Assembly: GCF_001889605.1 (NCBI RefSeq) | Contig: NZ_CP018171.1 | Coordinates: 4,749,501-4,813,500, forward strand | Reading direction: 5' to 3' | DNA length: 64,000 nt | From: Aquibium oceanicum | Lineage (GTDB): Bacteria; Pseudomonadota; Alphaproteobacteria; Rhizobiales; Rhizobiaceae | Shown: positions 1 to 8,729 of the stretch, one piece after another | How positions within the stretch are numbered: the stretch's first letter is position 1 | Layout: each line of letters begins with the position of its first letter | Translations under genes and position numbers: made by a program | Notes under the pieces: generated by a model | Told to the model about the DNA's origin: nothing | What the model saw: only the letters and a program-made list of their open reading frames with translations | The model's database searches: none

Positions 1-588
1 CCGAAACACCAGTCCTTCTGGGACGCCATCGCCTTCTTCCCGTACCTGAAGGACCCGCTCTACATCCTGAAGCGCGAACTGATGTGGATCCCCTTCTTCG
101 GCTGGTACATCGCCAAGATGCGCATGATCCCGGTCAACCGCGGCAAGCGTTCCGCGGCGTTGAAGGCCGTGACCGAGGCGACACGCCGTGAGTTCGCCCG
201 CAATCCGCGTCAGCTGATCATCTACCCCGAAGGGACCCGCCGCGCGCCCGGCGCGGAGCCGAACTACAAGTGGGGCATCGTGGAGCTCTACTCCGAACTG
301 GGCATACCGGTGGTACCGGTCGCGCATGTGGCGGGGCTCTACTGGCCGCGGCGCAAGTTCATGCGCTATCCCGGCACCATCAAGGCGCGTTTCCTGCCGG
401 CGATCCCTCCTGGCCTCAGCAAGGAGGAGTTCATGAAGCGTCTGATCGCCGAGACGGAAGCGACGGTGGACGAACTGCTGATCGATGCCGCCGAGGCCCC
501 CGACGCCCCGCCCCTGCCGCCGACCGCGGTCGACCGGCTGGAAAAGCTCGGGCGCTCGCCGCGCGCTTCTTCCGCGCCGGCTGCGTGA
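1..588 (+). CDS. 1-acyl-sn-glycerol-3-phosphate acyltransferase (PlsC family), 5' end cut off by the window
   Basis: Partial protein; the reading frame is open from base 1 and gives 195 residues to the stop. The PlsC acyltransferase motif I appears as HQSFWD (H-x4-D) at visible residues 3-8. Motif III appears as YPEGTR near residues 75-80. These are the catalytic base pair and the phosphate-binding site of the family, which transfers an acyl chain to lysophosphatidic acid at the inner membrane during phospholipid synthesis. The N-terminal part, normally with a membrane anchor, is missing. The family call is firm. Rhizobia carry several paralogues (PlsC, OlsA), and the sequence does not show which one this is. 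Confidence 0.85.
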   Translation, partial: PKHQSFWDAIAFFPYLKDPLYILKRELMWIPFFGWYIAKMRMIPVNRGKRSAALKAVTEATRREFARNPRQLIIYPEGTRRAPGAEPNYKWGIVELYSELGIPVVPVAHVAGLYWPRRKFMRYPGTIKARFLPAIPPGLSKEEFMKRLIAETEATVDELLIDAAEAPDAPPLPPTAVDRLEKLGRSPRASSAPAA

Positions 589-598
589 GGCGGACGTC

Positions 599-1306
599 AT
601 GTCCGACGGTCGGCTTCTGACCACGATCGGCTTCGATGCCGACGACACGCTGTGGCAGAACGAGCAGTTCTTCCGCATGACGGAGAAGCGCTTCGCCGAA
701 CTGCTTGCCGACTTCGCCGAGCCGGACCATCTTTCCGAGCGGCTGCTGGAAGCCGAGCGGCGCAACCTCGGCGTCTACGGCTTCGGCATCAAGGGCTTTA
801 CGCTCTCGATGATAGAGACGGCCATCCAGGTGACCGGCGGCCGCGTGCCGGCCGGGGTGATCGAGAAGATACTGGATGCCGGGCGCGAGATGCTGTCGCA
901 TCCGGTCGAGACCCTGCCGCATGCCAGGGAGGCGCTGGAGCGGATCGCCGGCAGCCATCGCATCCTGCTGATCACAAAGGGCGATCTCTTCGACCAGGAG
1001 CGCAAGCTGGCGCAATCCGGCCTCGGCGAGCTGTTCGACGGGGTCGAGATCGTCAGCGACAAGAAGCGCCAGACCTACGAGCGCGTCTTCGCCGAGTACG
1101 GGGACGGCCCCGAACGCGCGATGATGGTGGGCAATTCGCTGAAATCCGACGTGGTACCGGCGATCGAGGCCGGCGGTTGGGGCGTGCACGTACCGCACGA
1201 ACTCACCTGGGTGCTCGAGCATGTCGAACCGCCGAGCGGCGAGCCGCGCTTTAAGGCGATCGAGCATCTGGGCGAACTCGCCGGGATCGTCGAAGAGATC
1301 GGCTGA
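599..1306 (+). CDS. HAD-superfamily hydrolase (phosphatase-like)
   Basis: A 235-residue haloacid-dehalogenase-fold protein. Motif I is DADDTLW, with the nucleophile Asp13 and acid Asp15. Motif II is the Thr in LLITKGD, motif III is in the SDKKR stretch, and motif IV is GNSLKSD. An all-alpha cap lies between motifs I and II, as in phosphoglycolate phosphatase-like enzymes. The ATG at 599 was chosen because it sits 10 bp after the preceding stop and directly before the conserved N-terminus; a longer in-frame extension overlaps the upstream gene and has no family likeness. The substrate cannot be told from sequence. Confidence 0.85.
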   Translation: MSDGRLLTTIGFDADDTLWQNEQFFRMTEKRFAELLADFAEPDHLSERLLEAERRNLGVYGFGIKGFTLSMIETAIQVTGGRVPAGVIEKILDAGREMLSHPVETLPHAREALERIAGSHRILLITKGDLFDQERKLAQSGLGELFDGVEIVSDKKRQTYERVFAEYGDGPERAMMVGNSLKSDVVPAIEAGGWGVHVPHELTWVLEHVEPPSGEPRFKAIEHLGELAGIVEEIG

Positions 1307-1323
1307 GCGGCGATGGCGCGCGC

Positions 1324-1927
1324 ATGATCCGGGCGCTGATGCTCGACGTCGACGGCGTGCTGGTCACCGGCCGGCCAGAAGACGGACTGAACTGGGCCAC
1401 CGATCTCGAACGGGATTTGGGCGTGTCCGGGAGACCTGCATAAGGAATTTTTCGCTCAGCACTGGGACGAGATTATCGTCGGGCGGGCCGACCTCCCGGA
1501 GCGCCTTTCGGCTTCTCTGACGAGGATCGCTCCGCATGTCTCGTGCGACCGGCTCATTGCTTACTGGTTTGAAAAGGATTCCGGGCTGGACACCGCCATC
1601 GTGGACGACATCGCCGCGAGCCGGGCCGCTGGACTGAAGGTCTGGCTCGCGACGAACCAGGAGCATATGCGCGCCAGATACCTGATGGATGTGCTGGGCC
1701 TGGCGGAACGCGTCGACGGGATCTTCTACTCCGCCGCACTGGGCTGCCGGAAACCCGAAGGGCGGTTCTTCCGCGCGATCGAGGCAGCGACCGGGTTCGC
1801 GCCGGAAGAGCTGCTGCTGGTGGACGACACGCCCGCGAACGTCCATGCGGCCAGGGAGGCCAAGTGGCACGCCGTCCGCTGGGACGGCAAACGACCCCTC
1901 TCGGCTATTTTGGACGACTATCGCTAA
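1324..1927 (+). pseudogene. HAD-superfamily hydrolase, interrupted by a single-base frameshift
   Basis: The gene starts with ATG at 1324 and a good motif I (DVDGVL, residues 8-13), but the frame stops at TAA 1441 after 39 codons. From about 1433 the next frame continues the same protein (DLHKEFF) through motif II (WLATNQE), motif III (CRKPEGRFF) and motif IV (LLLVDDTP) to the stop at 1925-1927. The total of 604 bases is 3n+1. Removing one G from the GGG at 1429-1431 restores a continuous protein of about 200 residues. It is either a recent pseudogene or a sequencing error in a short G run. It lies 17 bp after another HAD gene, so the two were probably co-transcribed. Confidence 0.8.
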
Positions 1928-2472
1928 CCGGTCGCGCCGCCCGGCTGGATCTGCGCAGACGGAAGCAGCCTGGCGACCTCTTCCAGCCAGTGGTCGCGGA
2001 TGCCAAGGGCCTTGAGGTGCTCGACCGTGTTGAGAACGTATTCCTCGTTGGGCCCCGAGCGGCCGACCGCGCCGTTTACGCGGGCGGCGGCGTCTTCGGC
2101 GGCGAGGGCGCCGGCATATTGTTCGTGCTTGCGATCGACCACGTAGGACACCCCTGTGACCCGCTCGCCGGTCTGGAGCGTGAGCGGCAGTTGCCGCTCG
2201 AGATAGACGGCGGTGACCAGTTCACGCTCGCGCAGATAGGCCATCACCTCGTCGCGCAGGTCGCCCGGAACGCGGAAGGCGAGCCCGATGCATGAGCCGC
2301 CGCGGTCGAGACCGAGCACCAGGCCCGGCCGTTCCGGCGAGCCGCGATGCACGAAGGAGCGTACGCAGAGCGCGCGCCGGAAGCCGTGTAGACGGGCGCG
2401 GACCGTCTCGGTATGGGCGAATCCGGGCCGCCAGATCAGCGAGCCGTAGCCGAACACCCAAAAATCGCCCAT
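1924..2472 (-). CDS. Gamma-glutamylcyclotransferase (ChaC family)
   Basis: A 182-residue protein. The ChaC signature GYGSLIW at residues 8-14 forms the substrate-binding loop, and RERE at residues 81-84 carries the expected catalytic Glu (82 or 84). ChaC enzymes split glutathione into 5-oxoproline and Cys-Gly in the cytoplasm. The stop overlaps the tail of the convergent HAD pseudogene by 4 bp. The start codon abuts the 5' region of the divergent DUF2125 gene, so both probably share one promoter region. The glutathione-specific activity is known for the family and was not shown for this protein. Confidence 0.85.
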   Translation of the reverse strand: MGDFWVFGYGSLIWRPGFAHTETVRARLHGFRRALCVRSFVHRGSPERPGLVLGLDRGGSCIGLAFRVPGDLRDEVMAYLRERELVTAVYLERQLPLTLQTGERVTGVSYVVDRKHEQYAGALAAEDAAARVNGAVGRSGPNEEYVLNTVEHLKALGIRDHWLEEVARLLPSAQIQPGGATG

Positions 2473-2538
2473 ATGCAGACACCTGATCGCCGAGGAACCG
2501 GAGCAATCCGGCCGGCGAGGGTTAGCGAGGGCAAACCG

Positions 2539-3534
2539 ATGGCGTCAAGCGAAAGACCCGCGAGGAGCTACAGCCGGAGGTTCGCCTGGCTGGCGGTAGC
2601 GATCGTCGCCGTCATCGGGCTCTACACCGCCGGCTGGTTCTACGTGGCGTCCCTGCTGGAAGCGGAGGCCGGCGAGGCGATCGCCCGCGTCGAGCGCGAT
2701 GGTGGCGTGGCGCTTTGTGCCAACCGGGAGACGCGGGGCTATCCCTTCCGCATCGGGCTCTTCTGCGACCGCATCGGCGTCACCGATGCCGAGGGCAAGG
2801 TGGAGATCAGGGGCGAGGGCTTGAGGACCGCCGCGCAGATCTACGATCCATTCCGGATCGTCGGGGAACTGGACACGCTGCGGATCGGCTATCCCGGCCG
2901 GCAGCCGGGCGTGAACGCCAGCGCGAGCGACATGCGGTTCAGCGCATCGGTGGCACAGCCGCTGCCCGAACGCGCATCCGTCACGTTGCGCGGGATCTCC
3001 GTGGACGCCGAGGCGACGGGGAACGATCTTCCCGTCTCGCTGAAGGCCGCGACGGGCGAGGCCCACATGCGGCGCAACGCCGGCGACCTCGACGTGGCCA
3101 TGCAGGCGCAGGACGTCAGCATCACGCCGCCGGGCATGGACGGAGCGGTGCTGTTGCCGCTGGTCAGCCTCGACCTGACCGTCGAGGACGGGGTGGAGCG
3201 GATCGCGCAACGTATGGAGAGCCTCCGCGGCACGAGCATCGTGCTCAGAAGCGTGACGGTGTCGCTCAGCGAGGACGCGGGCGTAACTGTCTCTGGTCCG
3301 GTCGCGATCGATTCGCAGGGGCTGGTGGACGCGAGCCTCCAGATCACCGTCAACAAGCCGGCGGTCGTCGCTGCCCGGCTCGGCGAGGCGCTGCCGGCGC
3401 AAAAGGACACCATCCAGTCGGCGATGAGCGGCTTCGCGATGCTGGGCGACAGCCCTTCCCTGCCGCTATCGATCGAGAAGGGCGTCGCACGGATCGGATT
3501 CATCACCTTGGGGCGGGTGCCGGCGCTGAAGTGA
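2539..3534 (+). CDS. DUF2125 domain-containing membrane-anchored protein
   Basis: A 331-residue protein with one N-terminal hydrophobic segment at about residues 15-37 and a long polar domain predicted to be periplasmic. Its composition and pattern match the alphaproteobacterial DUF2125 family, which has no known function. ATG 2539 is preferred because a GAGGG lies just upstream and the membrane segment then follows a short basic N-terminus. The frame is also open from ATG 2473. It is divergent from the ChaC gene and convergent with tyrA. Confidence 0.75.
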   Translation: MASSERPARSYSRRFAWLAVAIVAVIGLYTAGWFYVASLLEAEAGEAIARVERDGGVALCANRETRGYPFRIGLFCDRIGVTDAEGKVEIRGEGLRTAAQIYDPFRIVGELDTLRIGYPGRQPGVNASASDMRFSASVAQPLPERASVTLRGISVDAEATGNDLPVSLKAATGEAHMRRNAGDLDVAMQAQDVSITPPGMDGAVLLPLVSLDLTVEDGVERIAQRMESLRGTSIVLRSVTVSLSEDAGVTVSGPVAIDSQGLVDASLQITVNKPAVVAARLGEALPAQKDTIQSAMSGFAMLGDSPSLPLSIEKGVARIGFITLGRVPALK

Positions 3535-3577
3535 GACTGCCTTGACCCTGCCGCTCCCAACGGTCGATCCGTCGAGC

Positions 3578-4513
3578 TCAGACCTTCTCCGGATGCGCCG
3601 CCACCTGGCGGCCGAAATCGGGGGCGTCGATTTCCTGGCCGGCTTCGATGATGGAACGGCGGATGGCGCGGGTGCGGGTGAAGAGGTCGAAGAGCTTGTC
3701 GCCGTCGCCCCAGCGGACCGCGCGCTGCAGCGAGGCGAGGTCTTCGGAGAACCGCGCCAGCATTTCGAGGATGGCGTCGCGATTGTGCAGGCACACGTCG
3801 CGCCACATGGTGGGGTCGGAGGCGGCAAGGCGCGTGAAGTCGCGGAAGCCGGAGGCCGAATACTTGATGACCTCCGACTTGGTCACCGATTCCAGATCGT
3901 CCGCGGTGCCGACGATGTTGTAGGCGATGATGTGCGGAAGGTGGGAGACGATCGCTAGCACCATGTCGTGGTGCTCGGGGTCCATCGTGTCGATGTTGGA
4001 GCCGCAGCGGCGCCAGAACTCCGACAGCCTCGCCACGGCTTCGGGATCGGCGCCGGGGGGCGGGGTGAGGATGCACCAGCGGTTCTCGAAGAGTTCGGCG
4101 AATCCCGCATCCGGACCGGAGCGTTCCGTGCCCGCGATCGGGTGGCCGGGGATGAAGTGCACGCCGTCCGGCACCTCGGGCATCATCTGCGCGATGACGG
4201 AGGCCTTGGTGGAGCCGACGTCGGTCAGGATCGCGCCGGGCTTGAGGGCCGGCGCGATGGCGCGCGCGACCTCGCCCGACGATCCGACGGGCACGGAGAC
4301 GATGACGAGGTCCGCGCCTGCGACGGCGTCCTTCGGGTCGGCGTGGTACTCGTTGCCCAGGCCGAGCTCTTCCGCGCGGGCAAGCGTGGCGGCGCTGCGG
4401 CTCGAGATCGAGACCGTCCCGGCGAGGCCCTCGCGGCGGATGACATGCGCCAGCGAGGAACCGATGAGGCCGATGCCGATGAGCGCGACGCGGGCAAAAA
4501 GCGGCTCGGCCAT
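3578..4513 (-). CDS. tyrA: Prephenate/arogenate dehydrogenase
   Basis: A 311-residue NAD(P)-dependent dehydrogenase of the tyrosine branch, converting prephenate to 4-hydroxyphenylpyruvate or arogenate to tyrosine. The Rossmann motif GIGLIGSS begins at residue 13, and GHPIAGTERSG at 123-133 holds the catalytic His124. The start ATG shares one base with the stop of hisC (TGATG), so the genes form a translationally coupled hisC-tyrA operon. This fits HisC paralogues acting as the aromatic aminotransferase next to TyrA. The long upstream extension of this frame has no family match and lies inside hisC. Prephenate versus arogenate preference cannot be read from the sequence. Confidence 0.93.
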   Translation of the reverse strand: MAEPLFARVALIGIGLIGSSLAHVIRREGLAGTVSISSRSAATLARAEELGLGNEYHADPKDAVAGADLVIVSVPVGSSGEVARAIAPALKPGAILTDVGSTKASVIAQMMPEVPDGVHFIPGHPIAGTERSGPDAGFAELFENRWCILTPPPGADPEAVARLSEFWRRCGSNIDTMDPEHHDMVLAIVSHLPHIIAYNIVGTADDLESVTKSEVIKYSASGFRDFTRLAASDPTMWRDVCLHNRDAILEMLARFSEDLASLQRAVRWGDGDKLFDLFTRTRAIRRSIIEAGQEIDAPDFGRQVAAHPEKV

Positions 4514-5613
4514 CACGGTTTCAGGAACTCGGTCAGCGCCGAGACGACGCCCCGGTTCGCCTCTTCGGTGCCGATCGTCATGCGCAGCGCGTTCGGGAAG
4601 CCGTAGCCTCCGACGCGGCGCAGGATGTAGCCGCGCTGCGTGAGATAGTCGTCGGCAGCCGCGGCGGAGTGCGCCTCGTCGGGGAAGTGGATGAGAACGA
4701 AGTTGCCGACGCTCGGGGTGACCCGGAGGCCGAGCTTGGTCAGTTCCTCCGTCAGCCAGACGAGCCATTTGTCGTTGTGGGCGACGGCCTCCTCGACATG
4801 GGCGCGGTCGCGGATCGCGGCGATGCCGGCCTCGATCGCGACGGCATTGACGTTGAAGGGACCGCGCACGCGGTTCAGCGCGTCGATGATGTGGGCCGGG
4901 GCGTACATCCAGCCGAGGCGGGCGCCGCCGAGGCCGTGGATCTTGGAGAAGGTGCGCGTCATGACGACGTTCTGGGAGGACGCGACGAGTTCCATGCCGG
5001 ACTCGTAGTCATTGCGCCGCACGTACTCGGCATAGGCGGCGTCGAGCACCAGGAGGACGTGCTTCGGCAGGGCGGCGTGCAGACGGCGCACCTCCTCGAA
5101 CGGGATGTAGGTGCCGGTCGGGTTGTTCGGGTTGGCGAGGAAGACGATCTTCGTCTTCTCCGTGACCGCTGCCAGGATGGCGTCGACGTCCGCCGTCTCG
5201 TCGGTCTCCTTGACGGCGACCGGAACCGCGCTCGCGGCTTGGGTATAGATGCGGTAGACGAGGAAGCCGTGCTCGGTGAAGATCGCCTCGTCGCCCGGCT
5301 GCAGGTAGGTGAGCGCCAGCAGGCCCAGCACCTCGTCCGAACCGTTGGAGCAGATGATGTTGGCCGGGTTCAGCCCGTGCACCTCGGCGATCGCTTCGCG
5401 CAGGCGCGTGGCCGAACCGTCGGGGTAGAATTCGAGCTTGCCGGCGACGTCGCGCACCGCGTCAACCGCCTTCGGCGAGGCACCGAGCGGGCTCTCGTTG
5501 GACGAGAGCTTGTAGACCGTCTTCACGCCGGCCGGCGCCGCGCTCTTGCCGGGCACGTAGGCCGCGATGTCCATGACGCCGGGTTTCGGCTCGGGGCGCT
5601 GTAGCTCGGTCAT
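4513..5613 (-). CDS. hisC: Histidinol-phosphate/aromatic aminotransferase
   Basis: A 366-residue fold-type I PLP aminotransferase. The Schiff-base lysine is K224 in TFSKIHG, and the NPNNPTG motif at 161-167 and the DAAYAEY region are typical of HisC. It makes histidinol phosphate from imidazole-acetol phosphate and often also transaminates aromatic 2-oxo acids. Coupling to tyrA by a 1-bp overlap points to a role in tyrosine and phenylalanine synthesis. Start ATG 5613 begins [12 protein letters not shown]; the further upstream frame is not conserved in character. It is divergent from metX across a 230-bp regulatory region. Confidence 0.93.
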   Translation of the reverse strand: MTELQRPEPKPGVMDIAAYVPGKSAAPAGVKTVYKLSSNESPLGASPKAVDAVRDVAGKLEFYPDGSATRLREAIAEVHGLNPANIICSNGSDEVLGLLALTYLQPGDEAIFTEHGFLVYRIYTQAASAVPVAVKETDETADVDAILAAVTEKTKIVFLANPNNPTGTYIPFEEVRRLHAALPKHVLLVLDAAYAEYVRRNDYESGMELVASSQNVVMTRTFSKIHGLGGARLGWMYAPAHIIDALNRVRGPFNVNAVAIEAGIAAIRDRAHVEEAVAHNDKWLVWLTEELTKLGLRVTPSVGNFVLIHFPDEAHSAAAADDYLTQRGYILRRVGGYGFPNALRMTIGTEEANRGVVSALTEFLKP

Positions 5614-5679
5614 GATGGCGGTCCTGTCGGATGGAGCTGGCTGTGCCGGAAGGCGGCTTCCTCTAGCAAAGCTTTGAAG

Positions 5680-5708
5680 TTGACGCAAAGGGACGGCGGG
5701 GATATTAA
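5680..5708 (+). promoter_or_regulatory. Sigma70-type promoter of metX
   Basis: TTGACG at 5680-5685 and TATTAA at 5703-5708 are separated by exactly 17 bp. This places the predicted transcription start near 5715, immediately before the riboswitch aptamer at 5721. Confidence 0.7.
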
Positions 5709-5718
5709 GCGGGCGAAC

Positions 5719-5776
5719 GTCGTGGTGATTTGGCCGGTCGGCTTGCAGCCACGTTAAACAACTCGCTAAAGGGCCG
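5719..5776 (+). ncRNA. SAM-II riboswitch (metA/metX motif)
   Basis: The sequence follows the SAM-II pattern. P1 is formed by CGTGG (5721-5725) with CCACG (5749-5753). The conserved GTGATTTG and CTTGCAGCCACGTTAAA segments are present, and the downstream CGCTAAAGGG strand forms the pseudoknot. SAM-II is the alphaproteobacterial aptamer that senses S-adenosylmethionine in front of methionine biosynthesis genes. Here it sits between the metX promoter and a terminator hairpin, so binding of SAM should lower metX-metW expression. Confidence 0.92.
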
Positions 5777-5788
5777 ATTGCGGATCGT

Positions 5789-5823
5789 AACCGGCTTGCC
5801 TTAGCGCAATGCCGGTTTTTTTT
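5789..5823 (+). terminator. Rho-independent attenuator between the SAM-II aptamer and metX
   Basis: AACCGGC (5789-5795) pairs with GCCGGTT (5811-5817). The stem continues as TTGC/GCAA around a six-base loop, and a run of eight T residues ends at 5823. The hairpin lies 20 bp before the metX start and directly after the aptamer, so it is the likely expression platform. Confidence 0.8.
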
Positions 5824-5843
5824 GGTCGGCAGAAGGAAGCACC

Positions 5844-7019
5844 ATGGCCGCCCCGCGCGTCCGCACCTCGAACAACGAAGCCAACGAGCCGACGAGCCTC
5901 GTCGTTCGCTTCGGACCCGACCACCCGCTCCGGCTCGATTCCGGCAAGACGCTGTCGCCGTTCCAGATCGCCTACCAGACCTACGGCACGCTGAACGAGG
6001 CGCGGTCCAACGCCGTGCTGATCTGCCATGCGCTGACGGGGGACCAGCACGTCGCCAACCCGAATCCGGTGACGGGCAAGCCCGGCTGGTGGGAAGTGCT
6101 GATCGGCCCCGGTAAGATCATCGACACCGACCGCTTCTTCGTCATCTGTTCCAACGTCATCGGCGGCTGTCTCGGTTCGACCGGACCGGCCTCGATCAAT
6201 CCGCATACCGGGAAGCCCTGGGGGCTGGACCTGCCGGTGGTGACCATCCGCGACATGGTGCGCGCCCAGGTCATGCTGGTCGACCATCTGGGCATCGACA
6301 GGCTGTTTTCGGTGATCGGCGGCTCGATGGGCGGCATGCAGGTGCTGGAATGGGCGGCGAGCTATCCCGAGCGCGTTCTGACGGCGCTGCCGATCGCCAC
6401 CGGCGCGCGGCATTCCTCGCAGAACATCGCCTTCCACGAGGTCGGACGGCAGGCCGTGATGGCCGACCCGGACTGGTGCGGCGGGCGCTATATCGAGGCC
6501 GGCAAGCGGCCCGAGAAGGGGCTGGCGGTGGCACGCATGGCCGCGCACATCACCTACCTCTCCGAGGCGGCGCTGCACCGCAAGTTCGGCCGCAACCTGC
6601 AGGACCGGGAGGCGCTGACCTTCGGCTTCGACGCCGATTTCCAGATCGAGAGCTACTTGCGCCACCAGGGCATGAGCTTCGTCGACCGCTTCGACGCGAA
6701 CTCCTACCTCTACATGACCCGCGCGATGGACTATTTCGACCTCGCCGCCGACCATGGCGGACGACTGGCGGACGCATTCACGGGCACGAAGACGCGTTTC
6801 TGCCTGGTCTCCTTCACCAGCGACTGGCTGTTCCCGACCGAGGAAAGCCGCACCATCGTGCATGCACTCAACGCCGCCGGCGCCTCCGTCTCCTTCGTCG
6901 AGATCGAGACCGATCGCGGCCACGACGCCTTCCTGCTGGACGAGCCGGAAATGTTTGCCGCCGTCAGCGGCTTCCTGCGTTCCGCCGCCCGCGCGCGCGG
7001 ACTGGAGGAACTCGCATGA
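5844..7019 (+). CDS. metX: Homoserine O-acyltransferase
   Basis: A 391-residue alpha/beta-hydrolase that acylates homoserine in the first committed step of methionine synthesis. The nucleophile is Ser161 in GGSMGG, and the triad is completed by Asp327 (SDWLFP) and His360 (GHDAFL). GAAGGAAG precedes the ATG at good spacing. Its stop overlaps the start of metW by 4 bp (ATGA). The upstream promoter, SAM-II riboswitch and attenuator control it. Acetyl- versus succinyl-CoA preference was not judged, because MetX proteins of both specificities look alike at this level. Confidence 0.95.
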   Translation: MAAPRVRTSNNEANEPTSLVVRFGPDHPLRLDSGKTLSPFQIAYQTYGTLNEARSNAVLICHALTGDQHVANPNPVTGKPGWWEVLIGPGKIIDTDRFFVICSNVIGGCLGSTGPASINPHTGKPWGLDLPVVTIRDMVRAQVMLVDHLGIDRLFSVIGGSMGGMQVLEWAASYPERVLTALPIATGARHSSQNIAFHEVGRQAVMADPDWCGGRYIEAGKRPEKGLAVARMAAHITYLSEAALHRKFGRNLQDREALTFGFDADFQIESYLRHQGMSFVDRFDANSYLYMTRAMDYFDLAADHGGRLADAFTGTKTRFCLVSFTSDWLFPTEESRTIVHALNAAGASVSFVEIETDRGHDAFLLDEPEMFAAVSGFLRSAARARGLEELA

Positions 7020-7630
7020 CCGGCCGCAACGGACCCCGCATCGACCTCAAAGTCATCGCAGACTTCATCAAGCCGCGCGCGCGTGTTCTCGACGTCGGCT
7101 GCGGCGACGGGGAACTGCTGGAGTATCTGGAACTCGACAAGCAGGTGGACGGGCGCGGCGTGGAAATCTCCCAGCGCGGTGTCAACGAGAGCGTCGCCCG
7201 CGGGCTCTCGGTGATCCAGGGCGACGCCGACACCGACCTCGTCTTCTATCCGGACAAGGGCTTCGACTACGTGATCCTGTCGCAGACGCTGCAGGCGACG
7301 CGCAATCCGAAGGAGGTACTGACGGATCTCCTGCGCATCGGCGAACGGGCGATTGTCTCCTTCCCCAATTTCGGCTTCTGGCAGGTGCGTCTCTCGCTGC
7401 TGTTTCGCGGCCGCATGCCGGTGACACGGGAACTTTCCTACAGCTGGTACAACACCCCCAACATCCACTTCTGCACCATCCGCGACTTCATCAACCTGTG
7501 CGACGAGATCGGCGCGACGGTGGAGAGCGCGATGGCGCTGGATCGGGACGGACACCCGATCGGGGTGTCGATGCCGTGGTGGTTCTGGAATTTCTTCGGC
7601 CAGCAGGCCGTGTTCGTGCTGAAGCGCTGA
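7016..7630 (+). CDS. metW: Methionine biosynthesis protein MetW
   Basis: A 204-residue class I methyltransferase-fold protein. The SAM-binding motif is [11 protein letters not shown] near residues 23-33, and the FPNFGFW and [14 protein letters not shown] blocks are diagnostic of MetW. MetW is the partner of MetX in bacteria that use the MetXW acyltransferase pair. The 4-bp overlap with metX indicates coupled translation and a stoichiometric complex. Both are under the SAM-II switch. An earlier in-frame start would lie deep inside metX and is not supported. Confidence 0.95.
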   Translation: MTGRNGPRIDLKVIADFIKPRARVLDVGCGDGELLEYLELDKQVDGRGVEISQRGVNESVARGLSVIQGDADTDLVFYPDKGFDYVILSQTLQATRNPKEVLTDLLRIGERAIVSFPNFGFWQVRLSLLFRGRMPVTRELSYSWYNTPNIHFCTIRDFINLCDEIGATVESAMALDRDGHPIGVSMPWWFWNFFGQQAVFVLKR

Positions 7631-7637
7631 ATGGCGC

Positions 7638-7871
7638 TCAGGCGGCGACGGGGTCGCGATCGGCGAGCTCCTTCGCCACCTCGTCGAAGCACTCCCGCAG
7701 AAGGTCGAGGTCGACCGGCCCGATCTCGCAGAGCCTCACGTCCATGTCGTCCAGCGACACGCCGCGCGCATGAAGCTCGCGCACGATGGTGAGGAGTGTC
7801 GTCTTCTGATCAAAGCGCCAGAAAACCATCGCCGATTCCCCCGGAAGCCCGAAGGAATGATCCGGAAACAT
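7638..7871 (-). CDS. Small conserved-looking protein of unknown function
   Basis: A 77-residue acidic protein ending a few bases after the convergent metW. It has no motif I recognise. The sequence is amphipathic and helical (LLTIVRELHARG, DLDLLRECFDEVAKEL), without membrane segments or Cys clusters. The ATG at 7871 is 3 bp after the stop of the upstream methyltransferase gene, so the pair is probably one transcript. An internal ATG at 7829 is an alternative start. Codon use matches the flanking genes, which supports a real gene. Confidence 0.6.
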   Translation of the reverse strand: MFPDHSFGLPGESAMVFWRFDQKTTLLTIVRELHARGVSLDDMDVRLCEIGPVDLDLLRECFDEVAKELADRDPVAA

Positions 7872-7873
7872 GG

Positions 7874-7888
7874 TTAACGCTGCGTTAA
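7874..7888. repeat. Perfect TTAACGC inverted repeat
   Basis: TTAACGC (7874-7880), one base, then GCGTTAA (7882-7888). It covers the stop codon of the methyltransferase gene and lies just before the start of the 77-residue gene. It could be an operator or a chance palindrome. Confidence 0.4.
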
Positions 7889-8629
7889 GTCTCCCTCGCG
7901 CGCCGCGCTTGCGCCTTGGGGTGCGAGTACGGGCACGAAGACGCGGCGCGAGGCACGCTGCGCGACCGGCAGGCCCTGGTAGAGGCGCTTCTGGGCTTCC
8001 ACGATGAGCACGCCGCAGAACATCGGCCAGAAGCGGCGCCCGCTGCGTTCCAGTATCTGGTGGAAGCGCAAGACCCAGCGCTTGCGGGATGGCGGGAAGA
8101 GCAGCGCCTCGCTCCAGGCCGAGGGCGTGAAGTTGGTTTCGCGCAGCAGCGTGGTGAGCTGGCCGCGCGACCAGGGGCGACCGGTGCCGAAGGGCGTGTG
8201 CTCGAAGCGCGCCCAGACGCCGCGCCGGTTGGGCACGACGATGATGAGCCGTCCGCCCGGCGCCAGCACGCGCCAGATCTCCATCAGGGTCTCGCGCGGA
8301 TTTTCCGCGTGTTCGAGCGCGTGCACCAGGAGCATGCGGTCGATGGAGGAATCGAAGAGCGGCAGTTCTTCGTCGAAGACCAGCGCGGTCGCGGAAGGGC
8401 CGTTGGGCGGCCAGTTGATGGCGCCCTGGGAGGCCGGCATGAAGGCAAAGACGCGCTCCGCCTCGGTTCCGAAACGGTCGAGCCACGGCAGGGCGTAGCC
8501 GAGCCCGACGAGGCGTTCGTTCGGCAGACCGGCCCAGACGCTGGACAGGGCCATGGCGATCGATCGCTCGGCGAGGCGGCCGAGGGTGGTAGAATAGAAG
8601 GAACGCAGGTCGACGATGTCGGAGTACAT
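7874..8629 (-). CDS. SAM-dependent methyltransferase (class I)
   Basis: A 251-residue protein with a Methyltransf_11-type core. The post-I region DRMLLVHALEHAENP and the motif LAPGGRLIIVVPNR are clear, and the C-terminus is Arg-rich. The canonical motif I (GxGxG) is weak; the N-terminal half GYALPWLDRF replaces it, as in the rhizobial family that is often found divergent from gloB. The substrate is unknown. It is transcribed away from gloB from a shared 100-bp region and is followed at 3 bp by a small unknown gene. Confidence 0.75.
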   Translation of the reverse strand: MYSDIVDLRSFYSTTLGRLAERSIAMALSSVWAGLPNERLVGLGYALPWLDRFGTEAERVFAFMPASQGAINWPPNGPSATALVFDEELPLFDSSIDRMLLVHALEHAENPRETLMEIWRVLAPGGRLIIVVPNRRGVWARFEHTPFGTGRPWSRGQLTTLLRETNFTPSAWSEALLFPPSRKRWVLRFHQILERSGRRFWPMFCGVLIVEAQKRLYQGLPVAQRASRRVFVPVLAPQGASAAREGDLTQR

Positions 8630-8729
8630 GGTCCGGGACGGTATCCGTGCCCGCCGCGCTCCGCAAGGAAGGGGTGGCGCGACCGGGGAACGCGCCCTAT
8701 CGTTTCATCGAAATCACGAGGAGATGCGA

